Source of the DNA: Manihot esculenta
Lineage: Eukaryota; Streptophyta; Magnoliopsida; Malpighiales; Euphorbiaceae
Direction: 5' to 3'
NCBI RefSeq assembly: GCF_001659605.2
Contig: NC_035170.2
Location: 24,792,190 to 24,856,189, forward strand
Length of the DNA: 64,000 bases
The notes beneath the pieces were generated by a model. That model was given only the letters and a program-made list of their open reading frames with translations, made no database searches and was not told the DNA's origin. The first letter of the stretch is position 1, and each line of letters starts with the position of its first letter. This document shows positions 22,145 through 32,889 of this stretch, piece after piece. The position numbers and the translations under genes are program-made.

Positions 22145-24584
22145 TGTAATACCCGGCTAGATTCAGACATCGGAATTCCTACCGTCCGGTGGAATTCAGG
22201 GATGTCAGAGATTTCTATAAGGGTAATAGAAATCTTTCCACATGTTTTAAGTATGTTTATAGTTTTGCGGAATTGGGTGTGAGAGAAGGAAAAGGCCAAA
22301 GGAGACAAAGAGCAAGTTCGGCCGCCGAAGGGTAAGTTCGGCCGCCGAACCTTGCAGCGTTTCGGCCCCCGAAATTAAAGTTCGGCCGCCGAACGTTGCA
22401 TGGTTTTGCATGCGATTCGGCTGCCGAAGCTGAAACGGGCAGTCACCTATAAGCACTCCTCAGTCAGTAATTTGGACAGGTGTTGCCTCCAGATCATTGC
22501 CAGAGGGTTAAGCCACGTCTCCCATGACTCATCTGCAGAGTTGTATCAACTTATGCAGAGGTTTGGCTTTGTTCACCTGGTTTTGAAGGTTTGGAGTCAA
22601 AAGTGAGCTTTGATGGTTTGGGGAAGGAGAAGAGGTGTTGGTGCATAGTTTTGAGTTCAGGTTGTTCAGCTTCTAGTTTCAAGAGGTAAGGGAAGTTTTT
22701 AAACTTGTTTTAATGATTTATGACAGCTTTTAAAGAGGTTAAGGGTAGAGTTGCATATATAGGTTTGGTTTGATAGTTTTGATAGTTTATGCATGAAAGC
22801 TTGTATATGTGTTATGTGTGCTGTTTGTGTTGGGGTTTTTAGGTAGTTTTGGACCCCTGTGTACATATACATGAGTATATGTGTGTTGAGGAGTGGAGTT
22901 ATGTGTGTTTAGAGAGGTGGAAAGGATGGAGGAGCTAGGTTGCGGGTGAAGCTGAGTTCTTGAAGAACTCAGGTTCGGCAGCCGAAGGAGCATTCGGCCG
23001 CCGAACCCCTTGCATGGTGGCTTTGGCTGCCACAGCTTGCCCCGAGTGTTTTTGAGGTTCGGCTCTGTTTAGGGGATTCGGCCGCCGAAGGTGACGTCGA
23101 AGGTTAGAGACTTTCGTCTTTGGCGTGTGTTTCAGTCCCCGAACCTTGCCCCCGAAAGGGTTCGGCAGCCGAAAGTAGAGCTTCGGCCGTCGAAGGTGCC
23201 TGAGTTTCGACTCTGGAGAGGACATTCGGCCGCCGAACCTGCACCGAAAGTGTTCTGTCCAGCCTTCCTTTGCTTGTTTTGCATGCATGTTTTGAGGTGT
23301 TTTAGAGGGGTTTTGGGGAGTTGTTTATTAGTTGCATAGAGTATGTTTGGTGCCTCATTTGCGTCCTCCATTGTAGGATTGGACCCGAGGAACCGAGGTG
23401 TTTAGCAGTAGTAACTGCGTCAGAGGTAGAGGTAGCCCAGAGTTAGCCAAGCAGAGGCTACAGGTGAGTGGAACTAAACTTGTTGTTTTAATTCAGAAAT
23501 GACACACTTCTAGCATGATCCATGCATCATAAAATGCCATGTTTTTGTATTAGGTTGTCTTGCATTCGATTCACGAATATGACGCATTGCATAAGATGAG
23601 ATTTGTATGGATGAATGTTGGATGATCCTTAGCCCTTGATAGAGAGCAGAGACAGAGTTATGGCTTGTGGTAGCCATACCAGGTCGCTCCTGGATAGTCC
23701 AGGTCGCTCCTGGTACTATGGGTTAGACAGACAGTCTGTCAGATCAGAGATCAGAGTAGTCCAGGTGAGGCCTAATCGCCCCTGGCACAGTTGGACATAT
23801 TATGATATCTTAAGAATAGTCCAGGTGAGGCCTAATCGCCCCTGGCACAGTTGGACATACTACTGTGTATGTAGAGGGCTATGGTGACAAGTTCATCCGT
23901 GAGATGATATGTTTGTGATGTGATGCATTTCATGAGAGCATGTAATGAATGAACTGTTTTTATTGTTCCTCCTCACTGGGCTCTAGAGCTCATCCCACTC
24001 CCTTGACCCCAGTTTTGCAGGTTCCGAGATAGCTATGGGAAGTCCCAGTCAGCAAGAGTAAAGAAAGATATGCATGAATGTATGTTTGTACTAGCATAGT
24101 GGACATGATGTAAATAAAGATTAGTTGTAATGTATAGATAAGTACTGTCATATACTGGATAGACTTGTGCTTTCCCTAGAGTCATTGCTATAGTGTGATG
24201 TATGATTAATCCCTTGTACATGAATCCTGTTTTACGTTTCTTGATGAGAAATGTGTGAGTTAGGCTTAATGTATGGCTTGGATGAGATACCAATGGGATG
24301 TGTTACAGATTAAAAGGGTTTCAATCCCTTGAGCCACAGCAGATAATAGTCCCTGGTATAGGCCCTGAGGGCCATTTCAGATTGACATATCTGAGTAACA
24401 GTAGTTAAGCCTACAGAGTTTTACAGGTTTGTTGAGTCGTTTTGTATCATGTATGGGATTTATCAGGTACACAGAGAGTATAGTCGGCTTGCTACGGGTC
24501 CCGGCGGCCTTAAGCCGATCTGGATCCTAGTGCCAGTGATGGTTCGAACCGTTACAGAGGGGTACCGGTTTCCGGGTCGTTACA
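22145..24584 (+). mobile_element. Tekay-family solo LTR, target duplication ATTTT
   Basis: The 2440-bp LTR starts TGTAATACCCGG and ends CCGGGTCGTTACA, with ATTTT at 22140-22144 and 24585-24589. It is inserted in the copia pol linker between integrase and reverse transcriptase. Signals are palindromes at 22317-22435, TATAAG at 22448-22453, donor GT at 22686, palindromes at 22974-23250, two 60-bp minisatellite units at about 23755-23870 and acceptor AG at 24019-24020. Confidence 0.92.
22686..24020 (+). other. Putative LTR leader intron (1335 nt)
   Basis: Donor AAGAG|GTAAG is at 22686. The acceptor CCACTCCCTTGACCCCAG with TTTTGCAG|G ends at 24020. Confidence 0.45.
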
Positions 24585-24589
24585 ATTTT

Positions 24590-25970
24590 CTGGATTTTCT
24601 TGTGGTCTTACTACAACATCACTAGGTGAAATTTTCTGCAACTCAACCTCAGCTCCCACTTCTTCTACATCTTCAAATTGTACTCCAGATTTGTCCTTAT
24701 ACAGGACATTCTCATTAAAATTCACATCACAGTGTCTCAAGATCTTCCTATTTTTGTCATCCCAAAATCTGTATCCAAACTAATCCGAACCATATCCAAT
24801 GAAATAACACTTCAAAGTCTTTTCATCAAGCTTGTCTCTCTATTTTGGATCAATGTGAACATAGACAGCACACCCAAAAGTCCACAGATGAGTAAACTTG
24901 ACCTCCTTATCCGACCAAACTTCTTCTGGAATCTTAAAACCCAAAGAAATTGAAGGTCTTCTATTTATCAAACATGCTGCTGTGCTCACTGCATTTACCC
25001 AAAATATTTTTGGCAGTCCAACTTGTAGCCTCATGCTTCTTGCTTGCTCATTCAACGTTCTATTCATTCTTTCAGCAATCCCATTTTGTCTTGCCTTGCT
25101 AAAAACTATCCTAGTGCACCTGATTCCCTCATCAGCACAGAACTTATTGAATTCTGTAGAATCATACTCTCCTCCATTATTAGACCTTAGGTATTTGATC
25201 TTCAACCCAGTCTGATTTTTAACTTCAGCCTTCCATCTCTTAAAAGTGGCAAACACATTTGATTTGTGTTTCAGAAATTAAACCTATACCCTCCTACTGA
25301 AGTTATCAATGAAGGTAACTTAGTATCTCGAACCACCAAGAGAGGAAACTGGGGATGGCCCCCACATATCTGTATATACTAGTCCTAACTGTTCTGCCTT
25401 TGGTTCTCTGATAGCCTTTGTGAAACTATCCCGTTTCTGCTTTTCTAGAACACAACTCTCACATAAACCTATATCTACAGATTTTAATTCTTGCAGATAC
25501 CCTTGCGAAGCTAGTATCTTCATTCCCTTCTCGCTCATGTGTCCAAGCCTGTTGTGTCACAAACTTGAATTCGATGTACTATCAATTGCAGCAACCATAT
25601 CCGAACACCCTGGAGTAGTGTATAAAGTTTCAGATTTTGTGCCCCGTGCTATCACCATAACTCCTTTCACAATTTTCTAGGAACTCTGCTCAAACACTAT
25701 TCTGTAACCTGTATTGTCTAACTCGCCAGTAGAGATCAGATTCTTCTTCAAGTCAGGAATATATCTAACATCCTGCACCTTCCACTTACCCCCACCTGAG
25801 GTTTGGATATATATATCCCCCTTTTCAGCAATCTCTAAGACTTTATTATCAATAAGATACACCTTTCCATAATTTCCAGACTTGAAATTATGGAATAACT
25901 GTCTGCTCGGAGAAGAATGGAATGATGTACCCAAATCAAGTATCCATGAATAAATCGGATTGTCCATATT
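24590..25970 (-). pseudogene. Copia protease and integrase region
   Basis: From the right: a protease-like frame (25677-25967; WILDLGTSFHSSP, where the usual DSG is DLG), a zinc-binding pre-integrase frame (25320-25538; GLCESCVLEKQKR, YTDMWGP), the integrase core (24840-25256; RSNNGGEY with the second catalytic Asp changed to Asn, and QNGIAERMNRTL keeping the Glu), and a fragment at 24552-24740. Frameshifts separate the frames. Confidence 0.87.
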
Positions 25971-25975
25971 AAGAA

Positions 25976-26815
25976 TTAAAGTATCACCAATGTCATATGC
26001 AGAATATACAAAATCATCATTTTTATGAGACTTGTTCTTATGGCATTTCTTTTTCTTAAATTTAAGGTAGTCCTTTTTAAAGTGTCCCTTTTTACCACAA
26101 CCTCAACAGACAATCTCGTTTCTGCCATGAGATTTCCCCCACCCCTTTGACTTCGATCGAACATGTTTACTATGGCCTCCTTTCACCTTGCTCTTGCCTC
26201 TACTCTCGACACTGAGTGTGTTACCAGATGAATTCCTGATTTTCTTTTTGCGAATGCTCTTGCTCATGACAACATCCCGGACTTCATCAAACTTTAACTT
26301 CTCAGACCCACGTGAACTGCTAATTGCAGAATTCAATAGTATCCCACAACTCAAGTAGAGAGGTTAATAAAATTAGAGTTCTTATCTCATCATCAAAATT
26401 AATCTTGACAGAGCTTAATTGACTGACGATCATATTAAATTCATTAATATGATACGTGATAGATCCACTTTCAGACATCTCCAAATTAAACAAACGACGC
26501 ATCAAATACATCTTGTTAATGGTTGACAGTTTCTCATACATATTCGCCAGAGTTGTCAATAATCTTGCAGTCGTTGTCTCTTTAATGATATTAAAGGCAA
26601 CGTTTCTTACCAACATCAAACAGATCAACCTTATGCCTTCCGATCTTTCAAATTCCAAACTTCCTGTTTCATAATTTCTGGCTACTCCCCTAGCAGGGGT
26701 TCATGGAGGTTATTCTGATACAGACAATCTACAATCTTCAATCTGCATCTTTCAAAAACCAAAATCTATTCTATCGAACTTCTCAATTCGAACCTTCGAG
26801 TTTTCCATCGTCTTT
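25976..26815 (-). pseudogene. Copia gag region
   Basis: The gag start MENSKVRIEKFDRIDF (at about 26809) is followed by a helical gag block in frame 26320-26658 (MYEKLSTINKMYLMRRLFNL, SITYHINEFNMIVSQLSS). A basic, degenerate nucleocapsid region follows at 25976-26354. Several frames are needed to follow it. Confidence 0.8.
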
Positions 26816-26843
26816 TCAGATTGTTGTGATACGAACCAAAAGT

Positions 26844-26854
26844 TCTGATACCAA
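26844..26854 (-). promoter_or_regulatory. Copia primer-binding site
   Basis: TCTGATACCAA on the plus strand reads TTGGTATCAGA on the minus strand, next to the 5' LTR. It is complementary to the initiator tRNA-Met 3' end and fixes the minus orientation of the element. Confidence 0.8.
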
Positions 26855-26855
26855 T

Positions 26856-27224
26856 TGTTGAGAATCGAATAATCACACATTCTAAAAAAAGTATGAAAAA
26901 AAATTAACACAGATTTAACGTGATTCACCAATTCGACTACATCCACGGCGGCTAGATTTTTTTATTTATCTGTGAGTTTTAGAACAGAATAAACTAAGAA
27001 GATATTACATATTTATATGCCCAGAGAAAATATAAAAAGATAAAATAATCTTTAAAAAAAATTCGCCTCGAAAGCTCTACCCTCAAGCCCCCACTTTCGA
27101 GTGAGAGGCTTCCGCCCTCACATCTCTCGGCAGTGTCAAGTTAAATCTGCGACAGTGGAGTATGGTGTACAGTCTATAATATATTATTAGTCTATAATAT
27201 ATTATTAGACTTCATATCTTAACA
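26856..27224 (-). repeat. Copia 5' LTR (369 bp)
   Basis: It runs TGTTGAGAATCG to CATATCTTAACA, and its left end matches the LTR remnant at 16577. A direct repeat of about 20 bp (AGTCTATAATATATTATT) occurs twice at 27171-27208. Confidence 0.85.
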
Positions 27225-28317
27225 ATTAAAAGATACATGGAGAGATTCTTTTCCATAGCACACTCAATTCCTTCAATACGGGCCAAGATACTCCTTTTCT
27301 CTTTAAAAATGTTACCAAAAACCTCTTTGTTCCACACCTTGAGTTTATTTTGGAGATTCAGAAGGTTGGTGGAAAAAGAGTCAGTAGAGGACCAAGCGTC
27401 ACTAACAACTCTTTTGAAAGAGTCATTGGTCAACCACGCGGCCTGAAACCGAAAGGGTCTAGAATCCATGGAGGGAGGTTTGTAACTGTTAAGACGGAGA
27501 AAAATAGGCCTATCGTCTGAACTGAGATTGGGCAAATTGAACACTGTATATTCAGGAAAGATAAATCTCCATTTGTCATTATTGAAAACTCTGTCTAATC
27601 TCTCAAAAAGGTTACCCGTCTGCCAAGTAAATTTTAGCCCTTTAATACCCAAATCCATCGTGTTATCTCGCAGAGTCCAATTCATAAAATCTTTTGAAAT
27701 ACTAGTTCTAGTGTGAGAACCGCCTTTCTTCTCATCTACAAATAGCAAAGCGTTAAAGTCTCCAGCAGCAATCCAGGGATCTGAAGAACTAACCTTTAAA
27801 GAGGAGATAGCTTGTTTCACAAAATCTTCCGAATACTTGGTGTACAGCTTCCATAGATAGCTGTAAAGAAAATGGGGGTACAGTCTCTGCTAGAGATGCG
27901 TGAGTGAATAAACTGCCTATCATTGTGAAGAACCTCCACTGTCCAACTATCATTCCAGAGCATTCAAATACCACCCGAGTGACCGTGAGCTTCCACTCTA
28001 TGGGATCTTTCCAACCCTATATTCTTGATAACTATGTCCGTCCTTCTTCTGCTAATGTGCGTTTCAAGGACCACGAACTCTGCTCTTTCTTGCTTAACCT
28101 GAAACTTAAGAGAACGCAAAAAGGAAAGGCTACCCGCCCCTTGGCAGTTCCAAATAAAGATAGCCATGAATAAGAAGACTAAAACTAGTAGACAACAAAC
28201 TCTAATCTGGGAGATAGGGGTCGCAGTAGGGTTCTTCATCAAACACACTACCCTCAGCAACATCTTTAGAGAACACCTCTTCCTCCATATCCTCGTTACT
28301 ATTAAAGTGAGGGTCAT
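27225..28317 (-). pseudogene. LINE endonuclease domain, continuation of the LINE at 13441
   Basis: Frames 27964-28317 (IFIWNCQGAGS, LETHIS) and 27212-27820 (WIAAGDFNALL, RLDRVF, LSSDDRPIFL, the last replacing the usual SDH block) are an L1-type apurinic endonuclease domain with frame breaks. The C-terminal linker stops at the copia target site and resumes at 16571 and below, where a QKSRIDWI block follows. The two fragments are therefore one LINE split by the copia element. Confidence 0.85.
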
Positions 28318-28339
28318 TAGTCTTGTTATTCCTGATCTC

Positions 28340-29310
28340 TTAAGAGGTGTGGCCTATATTCCTGTCCTGCATACCTGAGGCATCACAATTAGGAATAAGG
28401 AAATTTGTCGTGCAATCCATACCTAGATTTAGATCTGGTGGTCTCCTTTGTTTGGCAGTCCGTCGGTCCTTTGTAGCTTGTGACTGTCTTTCCCTGTTCG
28501 ACACAGATGCAATGTGCCCACTATTGAGGATGACGTCGGAGGAAAGGTTGACCACAGACTGTTTTGTTGGGTCCAGAATTGTTCCTATGCTAGTATCAGC
28601 CACAACATTATGCATTGGAGTCTTGCTGAGACCATAAGATTGGATTGAAGGTCTGTTCTTGCTTCGAGACTGGGAAATAGAAGTTTCTCGGTTATTACTG
28701 TGATTTCCTTGATATTCTTGCTCTTTTATTTGTGTAAGCTCTGTCGTGTTTTGCATGGTTGTGGGTCCTGCTAGAATGACACCCGAATTTGGCATGGCTC
28801 TGAGTTCACTCCTTTGGCACCTCGAAGTGGGCATTTGTTGCCACTTGAGGAATTCACGTGCCGGACATGATTACTAGGCTTAGATTGGCATATCTCCAAT
28901 CACTGGGATAGGTTAATTGCTTTCCTTTTTCACAGGAACCGAGATTTCCTCTCTAAGAGCGTCAAATTGGGATCCTGATTTATTGGGTTTCTCTAGGTCA
29001 GCATCTTTCCTAATTTGGACTTTCCTCGCTTTCCTGACAACGACCATCCATTCACTGTAATTCTCCATAGTTGCTGGACCGACCTCAACTTCCTTAGAAC
29101 TTGCATCATTTTTGTTTTTATCAGTCCTGTTAAGAAAGCTACATTCCATACTTCGATGACCTGTTCTTCCACAAGAAAAACAAATTTGCGGTAAGTTTTC
29201 GTATTCAATCAGCTGAATAAAATTTTTTACCTTGACTTTAGCGACCAGAGGACGTCGAAGATCAATAGCAACAGTGATGCGAGCATATTTTCCCCAAATG
29301 GCCTCTGTTG
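28340..29310 (-). pseudogene. LINE ORF1 (gag-like) remnant
   Basis: Near the right end, the minus-strand reading gives a GKYARITVAIDLRRPLVAKV-type block and a zinc-knuckle-like FSCGRTGHRSMEC. This is the usual plant L1 ORF1 arrangement of DUF4283 followed by a CCHC knuckle. Low-complexity frames follow (28913-29208 and 28340-28834). The ORF is cut at about 29310. Confidence 0.75.
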
Positions 29311-30240
29311 TATTATTTTATTATTGTCAATCTTAATGATACTTGATCTTTTCATTCCCCAGATTTATCACTATTTTTTTAAATGGATATAAATACCTAC
29401 CTGTTAAGTTTCATTTAATGCATTATTCATCAATTAAGATATTCAGAACTTTAATGACCAATACACATTTTTTTCTATATAATGCATATAGTAGCTTTTC
29501 TTGCTAATAATTTCTTGCTAATAAAATGCATTAAATAAATTCTAACAATTGTGCATTTACACTTGTTAGGCATCCGTTTTTCTTTCGTCAAAAAAAACTA
29601 CTACTGAATCTTCTCTTGGCACAACATTATCCACAGTTTGCTTTGTCTACATAATCAAGCCGAAAACATGGAATTTGAAAACAACGTTCCAAATATCCTC
29701 TATAAATGAGGATTAGGTTTTGACAAGTGAAGAGCAAAATGTTGATACTTCAATTCCAGCTACTAGAACATAATCTAGCTCCCTTCCCTCAATAATATTC
29801 TCCTTACTTCAGTAGCTGCTGTTCGAAAGGCGACATCCTCCACAGACATTTTGGTTTTCCGCCAATGTCTCATCCAAATTAGACTAATGGTCAACTTGAA
29901 CACTCAGAAATTGTAGGCGAAATATTGGATGGAGGGATAGAGGTGGACATTTTAGAATGAAAAAAAAAAAACTAAGGCCAAGGAGAAATAAAAAACACGG
30001 AGTTAATGGGAAGAACTCAGGTAAGCTCAAAGAACTCCAACAATATTCCGACGAGAAAAATGCGAGAGAACTTTGAGTAAGAGGAGCACAAATGGAGAAC
30101 TGCGATCAACGCAAAAATGTTTGGAGCTCTTGCCAACTTGCCAAAACGGAGAAAGGAACTTCATTCACAATTATAATACTTTGAAGTAAATTTCTTCTGA
30201 AAACCAAAAAAAAAAGGAACCATATAACTAACAAGCATAC

Positions 30241-30400
30241 CTTTCCCATCTAGAGAAATATCAATCGCTTGTGTAGTTGAGCTTTTGATCTGAAAAGAAT
30301 GCTGTCTGAATAGGCTTCCCAATTCTTGTCTAATTGCAGTATCCAATGCTTCAAAAACCTTATTATTTCGAGCATCCTCTCCTTTGTAATAAGTTTTCTT
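30241..30400 (-). pseudogene. Possible exon of an unrecognised gene
   Basis: On the minus strand a stretch encodes a protein-like segment (EDARNNKVFEALDTAIRQEL, GSLFRQHSFQIKSSTTQAID) with balanced composition. It is followed by a good donor, GGGAAAG|GTATGC, at about 30241. I do not recognise the family and see no convincing neighbouring exons, so this may be a relic exon or chance. Confidence 0.3.
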
Positions 30401-32745
30401 TTTTCCTTCAGGATTGCTTCCATTTTTGACAGGAGAGTGAACAATAGATGAGTGTAATATAAGCACAATAAAGAACATCTTCATAACCAAGGCCATACCA
30501 AGTACCTTGAAGCAACCCAGTTGGACTATCCGAAGCCCGTAAAAAGCATAGAAGCATTGGTGGGAGAGGGGAGGGGTGGGGTGGGGATTTGGGAAGGAAC
30601 AAAAAGAATCCAGAATTCACAAAGAGACATGAAAAAAAGGGGAAGCTATGCAGAAATCCATTCTGCAATAACTCGATAAAACATTTAACACCAGGCCGTC
30701 ATAAGAAGTGATCCCAAAAAAACCAAAACTAGTTGAAAACATACATAATTAGATTTTTGAAGGTGACAGCTTTATAGTTTCGTCTCATTTTGACCTACAT
30801 AAAAGTAATGGTAATATAATTTTTAAGAAACCCATTTTTTTCAGCTGTGCTTTTATCCTTTGAATTCTACTAACTAGGAAACGAAGGGAGAAACATGTGC
30901 ATTACAATTAAAAAACAAAAGAGAAAATAAATTCAGAATAGTTGTCCACCAAATCAAGGCTATAGAGACAACAACAGCAAAGGGCCCCAAGATTAGCCTA
31001 GCACAAATATCAGTCTCCCAACGTTCAAATCAAACATTTTGGTAGATTCAATAAAAATCACCACTTCCAAGAATACCAAAATGACAAGCTTCAATTATGT
31101 TTGTTTGAGATATAGTCAATGCAGGACCAAAGTGTTGAATTTTTATAAAGCTGCAGGGTAAGTGATTCATTTTGATAATCCAAGGAATCACTGCAATACA
31201 TACAATAACCAGCTTAAAACACAAACACATCTCAGCAGCAAAAACACAGACAATGTCCCTAAAACTGCTACACAATCTTCACCAAACATGAACCAAAAAA
31301 AGATGGGAGATATTCCAGTTTATGCACTTGCAATTTTGTTGTTGGACACTTCGTGAAGCATGAATTAAACAGACGTTGAAGTAGGAGAGAGAATATAACT
31401 ATTCAACAAAAAATATATCATCCCAAACCATCAAGGTAAATCCCCACCCCTAGATTTGAATACTTTAGTACATGGACCTTCAGTCTATTACATTATAACC
31501 CTTTACTGTATAGATGCCAAATCATGGAGTAGAAACCTCATAGTAACTACCCATGAGGAGAATCAAGCAAGGAAGCCAATTAGCCAACATGTAATATTCA
31601 GTCAAATGAATTTTATGGTAAAACAATTAAATTATCATATTAGACTGGGAAATAATTGCTATTACAATAAACAAGGGAGACAAAAAGGCTCAAACATGCC
31701 TACAGCACTGCTAATTGGACATGCCAACAACAAGAAGAGGAAGAGCTCACTATCATGCCAACAAGAAGAAAAGGAAGAAGTCACTATCACCCTTTTGCCA
31801 ATAAACAGAGTACAAGGCACAAGATTACCAAAAACAAATCAACAAAGTAATAGTCAAGGAGGCATGAAGAAAAATGTGAACTCTCAATCATATACGATTC
31901 AGTGAAAAATATAAAACATTTAAGTTGCTCATATAGTAGATGAAATGGATTTGAAAAACCACAACACGAAGGCGACTTGGAGTACATCTCTCTGGCAAAC
32001 TGTGTGGACTAATAGGTCACAACTAATATGTAAGAAATTATTTTTAAAAAAACTTAAAATAATGGCCCAGGTTGTTGGCAGTTGCCTTAAAGTTAAACTG
32101 CACAATGCACATGCTTCCTTTGGAGGTAAATCTCATGTTAAAAAAGCCTGTGAAGATCAATTTGAGAAACCCCATATACAAACTTTCCTAATAAGGGTTC
32201 GACTTCAATAAAAAAAAACATTGAATAGCAAAGAGAGCTCCTAGACATGATCATGTCAAAGCCAAAGTGACTAATCCACAAATCATAAATATCCTTGTGT
32301 TATATACTAGAAAAACAATAGTACAAAGTACAAAGTTGCATAAGAAAGCAGTAGAACAGCAAAGTAAGAAGCACCTTTAAGAATGCATGTCCATCACATT
32401 TGACATATCCAAGGAAATGCATCGAACAAGCCCAATATGTAGGTCATGCTAGGTTAATAGCCTAGGATAAAAACAAACAAGAAGCAGCAGAAATCTACAG
32501 CAGCACCAAACATGGCACAAAAGCATTTTTACCCATGTTTTTCAACAATATCAACCTCATTTTATGGTAGAGCTTCAAGAAGCAACACCAAAATGAGAAT
32601 GTTTGGTCTATTTTATTTCAAAATTTTGTTGTTTAGAAAATCCATTGCATTTTGGATTAGGTTATTTGACAGTATTCAATTCGGATAACACAAATAAAAG
32701 TTCATCTCAAATAACAGTACATGTACAAACATCTGACATGAGAGT

Positions 32746-32749
<4 letters not shown>

Positions 32750-32776
<27 letters not shown>
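32750..32776 (+). repeat. (GA)n microsatellite
   Basis: About 13 uninterrupted AG units. Confidence 0.95.
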
Positions 32777-32889
32777 CCTTTGAATGCAAAGCCACTATCC
32801 TGCCAGTGATCCAATTCTGAAGACTTGCATTCAGCAACTAAAATAATTATCCCTAATATGATAAGCAATCTCCACGACGGAATTTTGTT

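Larger units (their letters stand above)
16577..27224 (-). mobile_element. Ty1/copia LTR retrotransposon, degenerate, with two insertions
   Basis: The element runs right to left: 5' LTR 26856-27224, primer-binding site, gag, protease, integrase, reverse transcriptase, RNase H, then a 3' LTR remnant at 16577-16797. Flanks ATTAG (16572-16576) and ATTAA (27225-27229) look like a target duplication with one mutation, and both ends rejoin one LINE frame. Without its two insertions (17514-21101 and 22145-24584 with their target duplications) the element is about 4.6 kb, a normal copia length. Many stops, plus catalytic changes in integrase (Asp to Asn in RSNNGGEY) and reverse transcriptase (YVDN for YVDD), show that it is dead. 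Confidence 0.9.
29311..32889. other. Spacer of 3.6 kb, no confident gene
   Basis: The stretch is AT-rich and intron-like. It has one candidate exon (30220-30400, listed separately), a (GA)n tract and an unremarkable 149-residue plus-strand ORF (31456-31905) with internal direct repeats and no recognised domain. It is the downstream flank of the intact J-like gene and may hold the decayed remains of a neighbouring gene. Confidence 0.5.

Noticed and set aside
31456..31905. 149-residue plus-strand ORF
   Set aside because: No recognisable domain, unusual composition, internal direct repeat of a CATGCCAACAACAAGAAGAG-like unit, and an AT-rich setting. Probably chance.
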